Assembly: GCA_021802375.1 (NCBI GenBank)
Contig: JAKAAL010000346.1
Coordinates: 1-5,570 of the forward strand
Origin: Bacillota bacterium
Lineage (GTDB): Bacteria > Bacillota_E > Sulfobacillia > Sulfobacillales > Sulfobacillaceae
Reading direction: 5' to 3'
Length of the DNA stretch: 5,570 nucleotides
Shown: positions 1 through 5,570 of the stretch, piece after piece
Numbering within the stretch: position 1 is the stretch's first letter
How the letters are laid out: each line of letters opens with the position of its first letter
Program-made: the position numbers and the translations under genes
Notes under the pieces: model-generated
The model's input: only the letters and a program-made list of their open reading frames with translations
Told to the model about the DNA's origin: nothing
Databases searched by the model: none

Positions 1-26
1 GGGCCCGATCTGCGTTATTGCAGGGA

Positions 27-60
27 TCGCCACCAAAGTCTCAGTGATGCGGGGTGGCGA
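27..60. repeat. 8-bp inverted repeat, possible stem-loop
   Basis: TCGCCACC at 27-34 is exactly complementary to GGTGGCGA at 53-60, with an 18-nt loop between. No T-run follows on either strand, so it does not look like an intrinsic terminator. The same 8-mer occurs again at 230-237. The surrounding stretch 1-138 has no ORF with a ribosome binding site, and I see no other recognisable feature there apart from seven A residues at 132-138 that read as a T-run just after the tRNA gene. The function of the repeat is unknown. Confidence 0.4.
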
Positions 61-138
61 GGATAGCCCCGCGCTTCGAATCTGTCCGTTTCCATCATGC
101 GGTTTAATTCCCAGGATATCATGAATAAGCTAAAAAAA

Positions 139-214
<76 letters not shown>

Positions 215-259
215 ATCTGACCCTTATTCTCGCCACCATGATTGCTACTGACCTTATGC

Positions 260-288
260 ATTATAGGAAGTGCACGCCTTGCTGTCAA
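260..288 (-). promoter_or_regulatory. Consensus sigma-70/sigma-A promoter for the tRNA-Ala gene
   Basis: On the minus strand, TTGACA (plus 283-288) and TATAAT (plus 260-265) are both perfect matches to the housekeeping consensus, with an exact 17-nt spacer. Transcription would start around plus position 253, about 40 nt upstream of the mature tRNA 5' end, leaving a short leader for RNase P to remove. A full-consensus promoter fits a highly expressed stable RNA gene. Confidence 0.9.
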
Positions 289-314
289 ACGACAAATCCG
301 TGACATGTAGGAAA

Positions 315-390
315 ATATTGGGGAACGCCCCGGAGATAGCGCTGATATTGGCCGGGTGGGCAAATTCACGTCGCTGGACGAGAAATATTG
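315..390. repeat. Three ATATTG repeats spaced 30 and 40 bp apart
   Basis: ATATTG occurs at 315-320, 345-350 and 385-390, in the non-coding stretch between the tRNA promoter and the MraZ repeats. The spacings of 30 and 40 bp place all three on roughly the same face of the helix. Two copies share a longer core, GAAAATATTG and AGAAATATTG. They could be protein binding sites or chance in an AT-richer stretch. The rest of 289-450 holds no gene that I can support and no promoter that I could identify with confidence. Confidence 0.25.
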
Positions 391-450
391 TAAGACAAAA
401 AACTTTGGTTTCAAGCAGGAATGCGAGCCGATGAGGGCGAATCTGGCTAT

Positions 451-490
451 CAGTGGAGTGAAGTGGAGCAAAGTGGAGTAAAGGGGGTGG
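451..490 (+). promoter_or_regulatory. MraZ operator: 10-bp direct repeats
   Basis: Four consecutive 10-bp units start at 451, 461, 471 and 481: CAGTGGAGTG, AAGTGGAGCA, AAGTGGAGTA and the diverged AAGGGGGTGG. The first three share AGTGGAG exactly. MraZ is known to bind tandem direct repeats with a period of about 10 bp upstream of its own gene; in E. coli these are TGGG-type repeats with 5-nt spacers. Position just before mraZ, period and GTGG core all fit. The fourth unit overlaps the mraZ Shine-Dalgarno. The repeats probably mediate autorepression of the whole operon. I found no strong -35/-10 pair just upstream; TATCAG at 448-453 is only a weak -10 candidate. Confidence 0.85.
480..489 (+). 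promoter_or_regulatory. Ribosome binding site of mraZ
   Basis: AAAGGGGGTG differs by one base from the ideal AAAGGAGGTG and lies 6 nt before the ATG at 496. It decides the start of mraZ against an upstream in-frame ATG at 421, which would place the operator repeats inside the coding region. It coincides with the degenerate fourth operator repeat. Confidence 0.85.
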
Positions 491-495
491 CCGGG

Positions 496-927
496 ATGAT
501 GATGGGGGAGTTTTCACATGGACTCGATGACAAGGGACGCCTCATCATTCCGGCCCGCTTTCGGGACGACCTTCACGACCGATTTGTCATCACCAAGGGG
601 TTGGATGGATGCCTGTTCTTCTATCCCATGGTCGAGTGGAACAAGCTAGAAGAGCGTCTGCGCGCTTTACCCATGACGAATCAAGGGGCACGAGCTTTTA
701 CCCGGCTGTTTTTAGCGGGAGCTCAGGATGTTGAGATGGACAAGCAATCGCGGGTCACCATTCCGGGAAGACTTAGGGAGTACGCCGAGATCGATAAGGG
801 GTGCGTCCTGGTCGGTGTCTCCAACCGGGCCGAACTGTGGTCCGACCTGCGATGGCAGCGCTACCAAGAGGAAACCCAGGCAGATTACGAGAAGTTGGCG
901 GAGCAAATGGTGGACTTGGGTTTTTAA
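496..927 (+). CDS. mraZ: Transcriptional regulator MraZ
   Basis: The product is a 143-residue MraZ, the usual family length. MraZ is a DNA-binding protein of the AbrB/SpoVT-like double-psi barrel fold that forms ring oligomers and typically represses the dcw operon, including itself. Two tandem MraZ domains are visible: the first has DDKGRLIIPARFR at residues 11-23, the second has MDKQSRVTIPGRLRE at 81-95. The second copy of the motif is normally DKQGR and here has Ser for Gly. Three ATG codons stand in a row (496, 499, 502); the first is chosen because it gives MMMGEF, matching the MFMGEY start typical of the family, and sits 6 nt after the Shine-Dalgarno. It is the first gene of the cluster, 24 nt upstream of rsmH, and is preceded by its presumed operator at 451-490. 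Confidence 0.96.
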   Translation: MMMGEFSHGLDDKGRLIIPARFRDDLHDRFVITKGLDGCLFFYPMVEWNKLEERLRALPMTNQGARAFTRLFLAGAQDVEMDKQSRVTIPGRLREYAEIDKGCVLVGVSNRAELWSDLRWQRYQEETQADYEKLAEQMVDLGF

Positions 928-951
928 ACCAAGGGGCGGGAGGATTCGAGC

Positions 952-1839
952 ATGGTCGCATTTACACATGTCAGTGTCTTGCCAGATGCCGTAATGAGTT
1001 ATTGGCCTGCCGATCCAGCAGGCTGGTATCTGGATGCCACTGTGGGCGGTGGAGGCCACAGCCGCCTTTTACTCGACCGACTGCCTCAGGCCAACCTCAT
1101 TGCGGTCGATCAAGATCCCGCCGCTCTAGCGGAAGCTCGGCGTGTTCTGAGCCCCTTCGATGGACGGGTCAGTTTTTATGCGCAAAACTTTCGCGATTTG
1201 CCGAACGTGCTAGCTCAACAGGGGATCGACGGCGTCGATGGCGTCCTTTTTGACCTAGGCGTTTCTTCTCCCCAATTTGACGTGCCGGAGCGTGGCTTTA
1301 GCTACCATGTCGATGCCCCCTTGGACATGCGCATGGACCCAGAAAATCCCGTTACCGCCTTCAGGCTGGTCAACATGAAATCTCGCCAAGAAATCACCGC
1401 AGCCCTTAGAGACTATGGTGAAGAGCGTTGGGCGAGTCGCATCGCTCAGTTCATTGTCGAGGCTCGCACGCTGGAACCGATTAGGACCACCGGACAACTG
1501 GTCGAAGTGGTTAAAGCGGCCATTCCGGCCTCAGCGCGGCGTACGGGCGGTCATCCCGCGCGTCGGACCTTTCAGGCGCTACGCATCTGGGTCAACGATG
1601 AACTGGAAGCCCTGAAAGATGGTCTAGAGGCGGGACTTGGCGTGCTAAATCCTAATGGCCATCTGGTGGTGATTAGTTTTCATTCATTAGAGGATCGGAT
1701 TGTGAAGCATCAATTTCGCGAGTGGCAGCAAAACGCCATGGGCAAGGTGCTTACCACCCATCCGGTGGTGCCCGACGAGACGGAAACCGAGGTTAATTCG
1801 CGCGCACGTTCAGCCAAGCTTCGCGCCTTCCAACGTTAA
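952..1839 (+). CDS. rsmH: 16S rRNA (cytosine(1402)-N(4))-methyltransferase RsmH (MraW)
   Basis: RsmH is the cytoplasmic S-adenosylmethionine-dependent enzyme that N4-methylates C1402 of 16S rRNA in the ribosomal P site. The 295-residue product is slightly short for the family, usually about 300-315. Visible motifs are HVSVLPDAV near residues 6-14, the SAM-binding loop DATVGGGGHS at 28-37, the acidic AVDQDP at 51-56, DLGVSSPQFD at 101-110, ERGFSY and LDMRMD at 113-129, SFHSLEDR at 242-249, and the closing SRARSAKLRA at 283-292. The start ATG follows GGGAGGA (938-944) at good spacing. The protein contains no cysteine: the Cys-rich stretch that Bacillus homologues carry before the C-terminal motif is reduced to a few residues here. 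It lies 24 nt after mraZ, and 101 non-coding bases separate it from the next gene. Confidence 0.97.
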   Translation: MVAFTHVSVLPDAVMSYWPADPAGWYLDATVGGGGHSRLLLDRLPQANLIAVDQDPAALAEARRVLSPFDGRVSFYAQNFRDLPNVLAQQGIDGVDGVLFDLGVSSPQFDVPERGFSYHVDAPLDMRMDPENPVTAFRLVNMKSRQEITAALRDYGEERWASRIAQFIVEARTLEPIRTTGQLVEVVKAAIPASARRTGGHPARRTFQALRIWVNDELEALKDGLEAGLGVLNPNGHLVVISFHSLEDRIVKHQFREWQQNAMGKVLTTHPVVPDETETEVNSRARSAKLRAFQR

Positions 1840-1940
1840 GCTAGAGCGATACGGCAGCGTGGATTTTTTAGCGCTATCGGACGACAAAATTCAACATGTA
1901 GTGCCAAAGCTCACGGAATAATTGCAAAGGAGATCGAATC

Positions 1941-2417
1941 GTGATCGACGCCGAACGAGAATTATACAATGAGGGCACCCTGGCCCGAACCTGGCAAGAG
2001 CGCTTGCGCGAAATGCCGATTTACCAACCTTCCTCCACCAAGCGTCGGCGCCGGCATCTTCGGCCGACAGCGCGTACCGTGTATGGGATTGGGGGCATGT
2101 GGCTGGCTGGTCTGATTGTGACCTTTGCTGCCGTCCACGTGATGCAGATGGCCTACCAGGTCGACCATTTGGAACAAACCTATAGCAGCCTGATTACCCA
2201 GCAGCAAAGCATGGGACTAGCCCTTTCGCAAAAGACGACGCCTTATGTCTTGAGCCGCGACGCCAGACGGTTTCACGTCGTTCTTCACCAACCGCTGGTC
2301 GTTCACACCCGATCGGTGGTATCCGACACATCGCGTCGAGGGGTCGGGAATGTCCTCTCCCTGTGGTTTTCTCAAGTGCGCAGAGCACTAACGGGGAAGT
2401 CCGCCACCTCCGCCTAA
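1941..2417 (+). CDS. ftsL: FtsL-like cell division protein (septum formation)
   Basis: The product is 158 residues, single-pass, with the topology of FtsL/DivIC bitopic division proteins. It has a basic cytoplasmic N-terminus with an Arg/Lys cluster (KRRRRHLR at 34-41), one membrane segment at about 47-69, then a short helical stretch likely to form a coiled coil (DHLEQTYSSLITQQQ at 75-89). FtsL partners with DivIC/FtsB and recruits or activates the septal PBP. Identity rests mainly on this layout and on the position between rsmH and a class B PBP, since FtsL sequences diverge greatly. The start is a GTG, supported by AAAGGAG at 1926-1932 with an 8-nt spacer. The protein is longer than typical FtsL (about 100-130 residues): beyond residue 110 there is an extra tail of about 48 residues, with a possible amphipathic helix near 136-152. 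Confidence 0.75.
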   Translation: MIDAERELYNEGTLARTWQERLREMPIYQPSSTKRRRRHLRPTARTVYGIGGMWLAGLIVTFAAVHVMQMAYQVDHLEQTYSSLITQQQSMGLALSQKTTPYVLSRDARRFHVVLHQPLVVHTRSVVSDTSRRGVGNVLSLWFSQVRRALTGKSATSA

Positions 2418-2494
2418 ATAATTAGGTCGAGCCGAGGTCCTGTGGGAGTTCGATTGTCCAACCCATGGCTCGCCGCATATCACGATAGCATCGC

Positions 2495-2503
2495 AGAAAG
2501 GAG
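2495..2503 (+). promoter_or_regulatory. Strong ribosome binding site of the small ORF
   Basis: AGAAAGGAG is a 9-base match to the complement of the usual Gram-positive 16S rRNA 3' end, the longest such match I see here. It lies 7 nt before the ATG at 2511. The frame of the following PBP has no start codon between this site and 2537, and 2537 is 33 nt away, too far to be served directly. The site therefore points to translation of the short frame at 2511. Confidence 0.8.
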
Positions 2504-2510
2504 AGCGGGA

Positions 2511-2615
2511 ATGGGGCAGGGTCGACCTGTCACGCCATGGTTCACTGGCCTGAAATCGTGCCCGGCGATGCTTCGTCGCGGTGGCAAGACCGAGGATTCC
2601 CGCGCAATCGAATGA
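2511..2615 (+). CDS. Small ORF (34 aa), possible leader coupled to the PBP gene
   Basis: I do not recognise the product. This ATG frame of 34 codons ends in TGA at 2613-2615, overlapping an in-frame ATG of the PBP gene as ATGA (2612-2615). The peptide begins MGQGRPVTPWFTG, ends TEDSRAIE, is basic in the middle, and has no membrane segment or known motif. Its excellent ribosome binding site at 2495-2503 argues that ribosomes load here, and the overlap argues for termination-reinitiation into the PBP. The frame is the same as that of ftsL and stays open from the ftsL stop at 2415; an in-frame GTG at 2442 would give 57 residues but has a poorer binding site. Alternatives are a leader without peptide function, or a frameshift that split off the original PBP N-terminus. 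Confidence 0.5.
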   Translation: MGQGRPVTPWFTGLKSCPAMLRRGGKTEDSRAIE

Positions 2616-4378
2616 AGAATCTTCGCCAGCGGCACCAGTCGATCCGATTTCGTTCGTTGGAGATGTTGTTCGTGATGGCCATGGCTTCGGCCTGGCTGAT
2701 CGTGCGCCTGGTTTTGATCCAAGTCGTGCACGCGCCCGTTTTGACGGCAGACGCGGCCAGCATTCATATCCATCGCTTGACTCTGCCCGCCACTCGGGGC
2801 GATATCGTCGATACCAATGGCACGGTGTTGGCCATGGACGTGCCACGGGACCAGGTGGTAGCTGCGCCCCAGTATATCGACACCGGTGCCCATGGCAAGC
2901 AGGCGGCCATGCGCACAGGGAAAATTTTGGCGAGGTATCTGCCCTTTTCCGCGAAACTTTTAGGACAGGTACTTGACCACAAGACCGCCTATGCGCTCTT
3001 AGACCGTTCCGTTAGCCTTCAAGTGGGCGCCAAGATTTCCGCCTTAGGCTTGACTGGCATTAGTGTCACTCAGGTGAGTGGCCGCGAATATCCCAACGGC
3101 ACCTTGGCCTCGCAGGTCTTAGGCATGGTGGGTTCGAGCGGAAATGGGCTAGCGGGCATCGAATATGCTGACAACGCGTTCCTGTCGGGCCATGCGGGAT
3201 CCTGGTTAGTCAACACCGACCCGCAGCAAAATCCCATGCCTCAGTGGCAAATTGCCTACAAGCCGCCCGTTCCCGGCGACTCGGTTCAATTGACGATCGA
3301 TGCCAATATTGAGGCGGTGGCTCAAAAGTGGTTGGCCTGGGGGGTTCATCGGGCCCATGCTCAAAGTGGCACCGTGATTATTCTCAATCCTCACACCGGC
3401 GCCGTGGATGCTCTAGCCAACTATCCCAATTTTAATCCCAACAACTACTATACGGCGACCTCCCGGGAGATGGTGGACTTCGGCGTGCAGACGGTGGTGC
3501 CTCCAGGATCCATTTTCAAACCGGTGACCGCTTCGGCTGCTTTGACCTCCGGTCTGTATACGCCCCACAGCATGTTTTACACCAAGGGCTATTTCATGGT
3601 CGACGGGGTGCGCATCAACGACTGGAAACCGGGAGGATGGGGCTGGATTTCATTCACGCGCGGGCTAGAACTGTCCTCAGACCAAGTCTTTGGTGAAGTC
3701 GCCCTGCATGTAGGCGTTCATCGCCTGTACAATATGGTCAAGGCCTACGGATTTAACCACCCTAGCGGTGTCGGCCTACCTGGTGATGCGAACGGTATCT
3801 GGCTACCCGAATCTCAGGTCAATCCGGTCGACCTGGCCACGATGGGTTTTGGTCAAGGGTTCGCGGCCACGCCCATCCAGGTGGCTGCGGCGGACGCGAC
3901 GATTGCCAACCATGGAGCCATGATGCAGCCCCACATTGTGAAAGCCATTTTGAATCCTAAGGGCCAAGTGGTTAAGAAAACTCCTGTCAAAGTGGAGAAC
4001 CGACCCGTTTCGGCTACCGTGGCCCAGCAGATCGAACACATGATGGTGCTAGAAGCGACCTATGGCACGGGAATCCCCGCGCAGGTGCCAGGATACGTCA
4101 TTGGCGGCAAGACGGGTACCGCCCAACTCATCGTCAATGGCAAGACCAGCAGCAGCGACTTTGCCTCGTCGTATCTGGGATTTGGCCCCGTACCCCATCC
4201 GCGTTTCATCATGTTGGTGATGATTAAGCACCCTGTGGGCTCCCTATTTTATGGGGATCAAGTGTCCGCTCCGGTATGGCAGCATATCGCCACCTTCCTT
4301 TTTCACTATTGGGGGATCAAGCCCTATGCCACGGGGAATAACGGAGCTGACCCGCGGACGGCGAGCAAACATGGCTAG
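2612..4378 (+). CDS. Class B penicillin-binding protein, D,D-transpeptidase (FtsI/PBP2 family)
   Basis: This is a membrane-anchored peptidoglycan D,D-transpeptidase that cross-links stem peptides outside the membrane. From the ATG at 2612 it has 588 residues: a short basic cytoplasmic tail, a membrane anchor at about 17-39, a class B pedestal domain beginning with PATRGDIVDTNG (59-70), and a transpeptidase domain from about 227. Catalytic motifs are SIFK at 300-303 (nucleophile S300), SSD at 355-357, and KTGT at 500-503. FGQGFAATPIQVA upstream of KTG is also typical. No PASTA domain is present. The second motif has Asp where division PBPs usually have Asn. The start is uncertain: ATG 2537 would add 25 residues but lacks a nearby Shine-Dalgarno, whereas 2612 overlaps the stop of a well-initiated small ORF. 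Position after the ftsL-like gene suggests the septal FtsI/PbpB role. Confidence 0.93.
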   Translation: MKNLRQRHQSIRFRSLEMLFVMAMASAWLIVRLVLIQVVHAPVLTADAASIHIHRLTLPATRGDIVDTNGTVLAMDVPRDQVVAAPQYIDTGAHGKQAAMRTGKILARYLPFSAKLLGQVLDHKTAYALLDRSVSLQVGAKISALGLTGISVTQVSGREYPNGTLASQVLGMVGSSGNGLAGIEYADNAFLSGHAGSWLVNTDPQQNPMPQWQIAYKPPVPGDSVQLTIDANIEAVAQKWLAWGVHRAHAQSGTVIILNPHTGAVDALANYPNFNPNNYYTATSREMVDFGVQTVVPPGSIFKPVTASAALTSGLYTPHSMFYTKGYFMVDGVRINDWKPGGWGWISFTRGLELSSDQVFGEVALHVGVHRLYNMVKAYGFNHPSGVGLPGDANGIWLPESQVNPVDLATMGFGQGFAATPIQVAAADATIANHGAMMQPHIVKAILNPKGQVVKKTPVKVENRPVSATVAQQIEHMMVLEATYGTGIPAQVPGYVIGGKTGTAQLIVNGKTSSSDFASSYLGFGPVPHPRFIMLVMIKHPVGSLFYGDQVSAPVWQHIATFLFHYWGIKPYATGNNGADPRTASKHG

Positions 4379-4408
4379 GCGCCTCAGCTTGGGCATGTTT
4401 TCCGGGTC

Positions 4409-4423
4409 GATGGCATAGCCATC
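4409..4423. repeat. Perfect short inverted repeat between the two PBP genes
   Basis: GATGGC (4409-4414), loop ATA, GCCATC (4418-4423) form a perfect 6-bp stem in the 81-bp gap between the two PBP genes. There is no following T-run, so it is unlikely to terminate transcription. It might act as a processing site or be chance. Confidence 0.35.
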
Positions 4424-4446
4424 AGGAAATAGGCTCGTCTGAAGAC

Positions 4447-4458
4447 AGGGGGAACCCC
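4447..4458 (+). promoter_or_regulatory. Ribosome binding site of the second PBP, within a small GC hairpin
   Basis: AGGGGG at 4447-4452 lies 7 nt before the TTG at 4460 and is the only suitable Shine-Dalgarno upstream of the complete membrane anchor. The same bases can pair, GGGG (4448-4451) with CCCC (4455-4458), around a 3-nt loop, which would hide the site. A better-looking AAAAGGAG at 4490-4497 has no start codon at useful distance and instead encodes Lys and Arg residues of the cytoplasmic tail. Confidence 0.5.
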
Positions 4459-4459
4459 G

Positions 4460-5570
4460 TTGCTGGCAGATCGTCCACCGCTGGTCACCAAAAGGAGAAA
4501 TTTTCTAATCTTACTTGGAGTGGGGCTTTTTGATATGACCCTGATCGGACGCTTGTTTACCATTCAGGGGCTGCATTCCGCCCACTTGAAAATGCTGGCC
4601 GACGATATCCACTTCCGTGAAATTCCCTTGGCAGCCTTTCGCGGGAATATCTTCGACCGAAAGGGTCGGCTCCTGGCAGGAAGTCATCACCTATACTCGC
4701 TCTATGCGGTGCCGATCGAGACGCAAGATCGACTCCAAGAATCGATTTTGGTGGCCTCGCTCGTCCATATTGCACCGGACTTGGCCCTACGGCGCCTTCG
4801 TCGCCACCAGGGTTTTGTGTGGCTAAAGCGACATTTAAGTGCCGTTGAGACGGACTCCGTAAAGAGCCAGTTGCACGCCTTGCCAGGGATTCATTTAATC
4901 ACCGAGGCGAACCGATATTACCCGGAAGGCTTTTTGACGGGACCGGTCTTAGGGTTTTGTGGGATTGATAATCAGGGACTGGCCGGAGTGGAACTTACCT
5001 ACAATCGCGAACTTTTGGGCCAGCCGGGCAAGGTGGAGGAGGAGTACGATGCCCTAGGGCACGCGCTGGCCCAAGGGGATCAACGGGTGGTCTTGTCCAA
5101 GCAGGGTGATTCGCTCAAGTTGGCCCTAGATGTCAACATTCAATGGATCGCCGAGCGGGCCTGTGAACGGGCCATGGCAGAGACTGGGGCCAAGTCGGTG
5201 AACGTGTTGGTGATGCATCCCAAAAGCGGAGGGGTACTGGCGATGGCTCAACGTCCATCGTTTGATCCCAATTATTTTCGCGAATACGATGCCAAAATGT
5301 ATCGTCTGTTGGCCGTCTCGGACGCGATTCCGCCTGGGTCTATTTTTAAGCCGATTACGCTGGCTTCCGCCCTAGAGGCGGGAAGTGTGGGGGCGTCGAG
5401 TCAGTTTTTTTGTCCGGGATTCAAAATCGTGCTAGGCCGAAGAATCAATTGCTGGCGTCCTCAGGGCCATGGTCCTGAGAGCCTGGCCCAGGTGGTCATG
5501 AATTCCTGCAACGTCGGCTTCATGGAACTAGGTCTTGGCCTCGGCATAGAGCGCTTCTATCGAGCCAGGG
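4460..5570 (+). CDS. Second class B penicillin-binding protein (FtsI/SpoVD-like), 3' end outside the window
   Basis: An open frame runs from a TTG at 4460 to the window end without a stop; about 370 codons are visible. The N-terminus is basic (KRRN at 11-14), followed by a membrane anchor at about 14-35, RGNIFDRKGRLLA at 61-73 that opens the class B pedestal domain, and a transpeptidase domain from about 220. SIFK stands at 294-297 (nucleophile S294) and SCN at 349-351; the spacing between them is normal. The KTG motif and any C-terminal PASTA domain lie beyond the window. TTG 4460 is chosen because in-frame GTG 4520 and ATG 4535 would cut the membrane anchor, and a stop at 4430 limits extension. 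In Bacillota a division PBP followed by a sporulation PBP (pbpB-spoVD) is a known arrangement, so SpoVD is a reasonable guess but not proven; it differs clearly from its upstream neighbour. Confidence 0.9.
   Translation, partial: MLADRPPLVTKRRNFLILLGVGLFDMTLIGRLFTIQGLHSAHLKMLADDIHFREIPLAAFRGNIFDRKGRLLAGSHHLYSLYAVPIETQDRLQESILVASLVHIAPDLALRRLRRHQGFVWLKRHLSAVETDSVKSQLHALPGIHLITEANRYYPEGFLTGPVLGFCGIDNQGLAGVELTYNRELLGQPGKVEEEYDALGHALAQGDQRVVLSKQGDSLKLALDVNIQWIAERACERAMAETGAKSVNVLVMHPKSGGVLAMAQRPSFDPNYFREYDAKMYRLLAVSDAIPPGSIFKPITLASALEAGSVGASSQFFCPGFKIVLGRRINCWRPQGHGPESLAQVVMNSCNVGFMELGLGLGIERFYRAR

Noticed and set aside
15..119. Short minus-strand frame downstream of the tRNA (35 residues from the ATG nearest the tRNA)
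   Set aside because: No ribosome binding site, no recognisable motif, and the longer version runs through the tRNA gene.
451..490. CRISPR or minisatellite reading of the repeats upstream of mraZ
   Set aside because: Units are 10 bp with no spacers, and position and core fit an MraZ operator.
421..495. Upstream in-frame ATG start for mraZ
   Set aside because: It would translate the operator repeats and the Shine-Dalgarno; the family start and the ribosome binding site both point to 496.
1846..1880. Possible terminator between rsmH and ftsL (T6 run and CGATA/TATCG pairing)
   Set aside because: The stem is only 5 bp with a 23-nt loop that contains the T-run itself, so it does not have terminator form.
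1890..1923. Possible internal promoter before ftsL (AATAAT at 1917-1922)
   Set aside because: No acceptable -35 at 16-18 bp, and the -10 would lie too close to the ribosome binding site.
2413..2426. CCTAA/TTAGG inverted repeat over the ftsL stop
   Set aside because: Only 5 AT-rich pairs with a 4-nt loop and no T-run; likely chance.
3989..3997. AAAGTGGAG inside the first PBP gene, matching one MraZ box
   Set aside because: A single unit without phased neighbours; MraZ binding needs tandem repeats, and the bases are explained by coding sequence.
4371..4418. 15-codon ORF (starts MARRLSLG) overlapping the end of the first PBP
   Set aside because: No good ribosome binding site and too short to support; unlike the 2511 frame, it does not end on the next gene's start.

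Overview
This window carries the start of a division and cell wall (dcw) cluster on the + strand, with a divergent alanine tRNA gene to its left. Gene order is mraZ, rsmH, an ftsL-like gene, a small ORF, a class B penicillin-binding protein (PBP) and a second class B PBP cut by the window end. This order, with two tandem class B PBPs, strong AGGAGG-type ribosome binding sites (including a 9-base match to the usual Gram-positive anti-Shine-Dalgarno) and GTG/TTG starts, suggests a moderately GC-rich Bacillota. A deep-branching acidophile or thermophile such as a Sulfobacillus relative is my guess; the sequence alone does not fix the genus.

Layout. Positions 1-138 hold no convincing gene, only an 8-bp inverted repeat. 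A complete tRNA-Ala(CGC) lies on the minus strand at 139-214, behind a perfect TTGACA-N17-TATAAT promoter at 260-288. Positions 289-450 are non-coding. An array of 10-bp direct repeats at 451-490 looks like the MraZ operator and runs into the mraZ ribosome binding site. Then follow mraZ (496-927), rsmH (952-1839), ftsL-like (1941-2417), a 34-codon ORF with the best ribosome binding site in the window (2511-2615), a PBP probably starting at 2612 inside an ATGA overlap, and a second PBP probably starting at a TTG at 4460.

How it fits together. MraZ is expected to repress its own operon through the repeats. RsmH methylates 16S rRNA. The FtsL-like protein and the PBPs are membrane-anchored septal or sporulation peptidoglycan proteins. 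All genes point the same way, with gaps of about 25-100 bp and no clear terminator between them, so one transcript is likely.

Most of this is a well-known conserved locus, not a new system. The less ordinary points are the small ORF coupled to the first PBP, the operator repeat that overlaps the mraZ Shine-Dalgarno, the SxD (not SxN) motif in the first PBP, and a small hairpin over the ribosome binding site of the second.
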